From contig JAJIRX010000798.1 of NCBI GenBank assembly GCA_023853785.1, forward strand, positions 62,001 to 126,000: a stretch of 64,000 nt of DNA, given 5' to 3'. The translations under genes were made by a program, and so were the position numbers. A model generated the notes under the pieces. It saw nothing but the letters and a program-made list of their open reading frames with translations, was not told the origin of the DNA and ran no database searches. Within the stretch, counting starts at the first letter, position 1; each line of letters opens with the position of its first letter. Origin of the DNA: Psilocybe azurescens (lineage: Eukaryota; Basidiomycota; Agaricomycetes; Agaricales; Agrocybaceae). Below are positions 62,081-64,000 of this stretch, in pieces.

Positions 62081-64000
62081 TCAAGTCCGTCCGTCCTCTA
62101 CTCTCTTAAGATATGCTTTTATCGCATTCCGGGCGGATTTGCGATCTCTTCCCCAGTCCTTGTACATCAAGTTAAGATAGTAATTGTTTCGCCTGATTTT
62201 TGCATGACGTGCATAGGCAATCAGCTCCTCCGAGTGTCCTGCTTTGTTCAGGAATACCGGAAGCACATGCATGGCCCATTTAAAAACAAAGCAAAGGTCG
62301 CCATTGTTCTTATAAAATTGCCTACGTTGACATGCCGCATCCACGGAACGGGCCTTTGTAGCGACTGTTTTGACAAGTTCGGGGAAGTGATAATGTGAGC
62401 GAATCAGACGATAGATCTTGTGTGAAGGGTGGGTTGAATGTCTGTACCATCGTGATTGGGCAGGGCTATGTGTCCGTGTTCGAAGATAATGCAAAGATCT
62501 GGGTGTTTGGCTAACAACGTACGGGAAGTGTGTTGTTATATAGCGCAAAGCAAATAGTGCGGCGTTGGCATGAATGCAAGAGATGTTGCCTGGCTTCTGA
62601 CTTGAGGCTATCCATTCTTGTAGATTGTCACGGAGAAGTTTAGAAAGAGCGGGGAAACTATCAATCTGGTATTCGAAGAGATTTCCTAGCAGTGCGGTAC
62701 CCCTTGGACTTCCTAAATATTTCCCTAGCCTAAATAAAAAGTCGAAAGGCAATATTCCATCTCTAGTGTCCCGTTTTCTGTTGTTAAAATTTGATATGGA
62801 GGCCAGAAGGAAAGAGACATGAAGGCGTGGAAGTGATGGTGCGAGCTGAGATTTGATATGTTGCTCAAATGCGATTGCCTCGTCTGTCACAAATTGAGAA
62901 ACCTCCGAGTTATCCCAATTCTAATTTTATTGTCAGAATCCATTTTTGGGTAAAGTAAAGAACATACAAAATTGAGGAAATCGAGGAAGTGAAAATATCG
63001 ACCAGAAATTTTCGCGGAATCAAAATAGTAAGTATATTTGGATCCTAAAAGGTTCAAACACCGAACGAGCGGAAGGTTGAGAATTTCCGTGAGGAGTCGG
63101 GGATTTGGTTCAGCAAGAGGGCAATGATAGAAAAGGCGGTCCAAGACAATCCAGGGTGCAGGTTCTATAAAAATACGACGTGAATAAGCGTAGTAACTCA
63201 AGTCTATTGCATTGAAATAATCTTACCAGTGGTTAAATGAGCAATACAAAGCTCGGTATAGAGTGTGTGCAACTTTGGAGGGTCGAGAAACAAGTCTTTC
63301 GATCGAGAATGGTCGAACAGAAAATCTTTCAATGATGCATGCAATATGCGCACACATGGCATATAGTGGCTGAGCTCTCCGAACGGACCCGCAAAGACGT
63401 GCCGCTCGTCGAGCGAGATGAGGGAGCCAACGTTTTGCATCAAAAGTTGAACATCTCCGGCATCGAGAGAAAAGAAGGACTCCACAGAAGCTACCGAAAT
63501 TTCACCGCCATTTCTCGGAGGGCGAAGAAGAACAAACCCAATGATCTTCAGAATTAAGATTAAGTTGACATCTCCAGCCCCCATCAGGATGTGTTGGTAT
63601 AATGCGTCGAGCTCAGCGAAGGGACTGTCTCCTGCCTTGGGCGGCCGTATCCCAAGAACAATTTCGAGGCGATGTGTTGGCCGATAACGAGGCGATGCGA
63701 CATACTTCACGACAGTTGATGCATATATAAACTGTCCGGAGGATCGTTTTACGAGGATATCCAGTGCGTCATCAGGAGGCCAACTCTCTGGAATGTAAGC
63801 GCGTAGGGGATGCTGATTTTTGATGTCATCGAAAGTATCTGAGAGAAAATGTCGAATATCATGATCAGATTGATAGTCGTCGTCCAATGCTATCCTTGCC
63901 AGCATAGAGGATGGTTTTGGATCCAAAGAAGAGGTGATTTCAATTTCTGGACGACTTGCTATGAGAATCTTCAGAGGTATGTCACGACTGCGAAGAAGAC
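62081..64000 (-). CDS. NACHT/STAND (NLR-like) protein, 5' part outside window
   Basis: C-terminal portion of a cytosolic nucleotide-binding sensor; fungal members are linked to non-self recognition and regulated cell death. The frame is open at the right edge: PLKILIASRPEIEI is the sensor-1 strand of the NACHT ATPase, then SSGQFIYASTVVKYVASPRY, AELDALYQHILMGAGD, the PRNGGEISVASVESFFSLDA winged-helix-like region and VRILHASLKDFLFDHSRSKD, all usual in Agaricomycete NACHT proteins. Two introns follow (63.17-63.23 kb; about 62.90-62.97 kb, rejoining D-F-L-N-F|V-S-Q-F-V-T-D-E). The remaining ~265 codons have no known repeats (no WD40, ankyrin or TPR seen) and end in KAYLKRVEDGRT at 62081. The P-loop must lie beyond 64000. 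It appears intact in the part visible. Confidence 0.8.

Overview
This window is nuclear DNA of a mushroom-forming basidiomycete (Agaricomycetes). The reasons are: genes split by many short introns (about 45-95 nt, GT...AG); TATA boxes 50-140 nt upstream of some starts; and a protein set typical of this class, namely a fruit-body lectin of the Agaricus/Xerocomus type, a polyporopepsin-like secreted aspartic protease, a DUF6699-type protein, BTB, F-box and NACHT families, and a Kre9/Knh-type wall protein. No rRNA, tRNA or CRISPR was seen. Species cannot be named from sequence alone.

Layout. 2-7 kb (minus): a signal-anchored Kre9/Knh-like membrane protein and an HMG-CoA reductase that has the catalytic domain but no membrane or sterol-sensing part. 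7-11 kb: non-coding, ending in a decayed ~250-bp tandem repeat just ahead of a WD40/coiled-coil gene (11.3-12.9 kb). 14.8-18 kb: a DUF6699 gene, a decayed short-chain dehydrogenase and a fruit-body lectin gene. 18-21 kb: gene desert with a retroelement tail and a candidate solo LTR. 21-32 kb is the gene-dense core: C2H2 zinc-finger protein (+), proline iminopeptidase (-), acetyl-CoA hydrolase/CoA-transferase (-), monocarboxylate-type MFS transporter (-), BTB protein (+). 32.6-36.7 kb: a low-complexity protein and a secreted aspartic protease with a decayed second copy beside it. 37.8-48.1 kb: a NACHT relic, a large F-box/propeller gene, a reductase with a stop at codon 11, a TPR protein and an F-box/LRR gene. 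48-59 kb is mostly empty, with a Tc1/mariner-type element and a Cys-rich single-pass membrane protein. 59-64 kb: an intronless tyrosine/dual-specificity phosphatase, then a NACHT/STAND gene that runs off the right edge, preceded by a relic that lost exactly its NACHT core.

Two themes tie the window together. First, NACHT/STAND (NLR-like) sequence occurs at four places (37.8, 55.5, 61.0 and 62.1 kb), three of them broken: a local birth-and-death family. Second, at least six otherwise good reading frames in five genes are broken by a single missing base, always inside a homopolymer run. That points to homopolymer under-calling in the assembly rather than to five separate pseudogenes, and those gene models should be treated as probably intact until re-read. 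The acetyl-CoA/CoA-transferase gene and the monocarboxylate transporter are neighbours on one strand, which suggests, without proving, shared use in acetate or short-acid metabolism.

Gene models below were spliced by eye from frame continuity and family motifs; exon edges given as numbers are the ones that could be fixed to the base.
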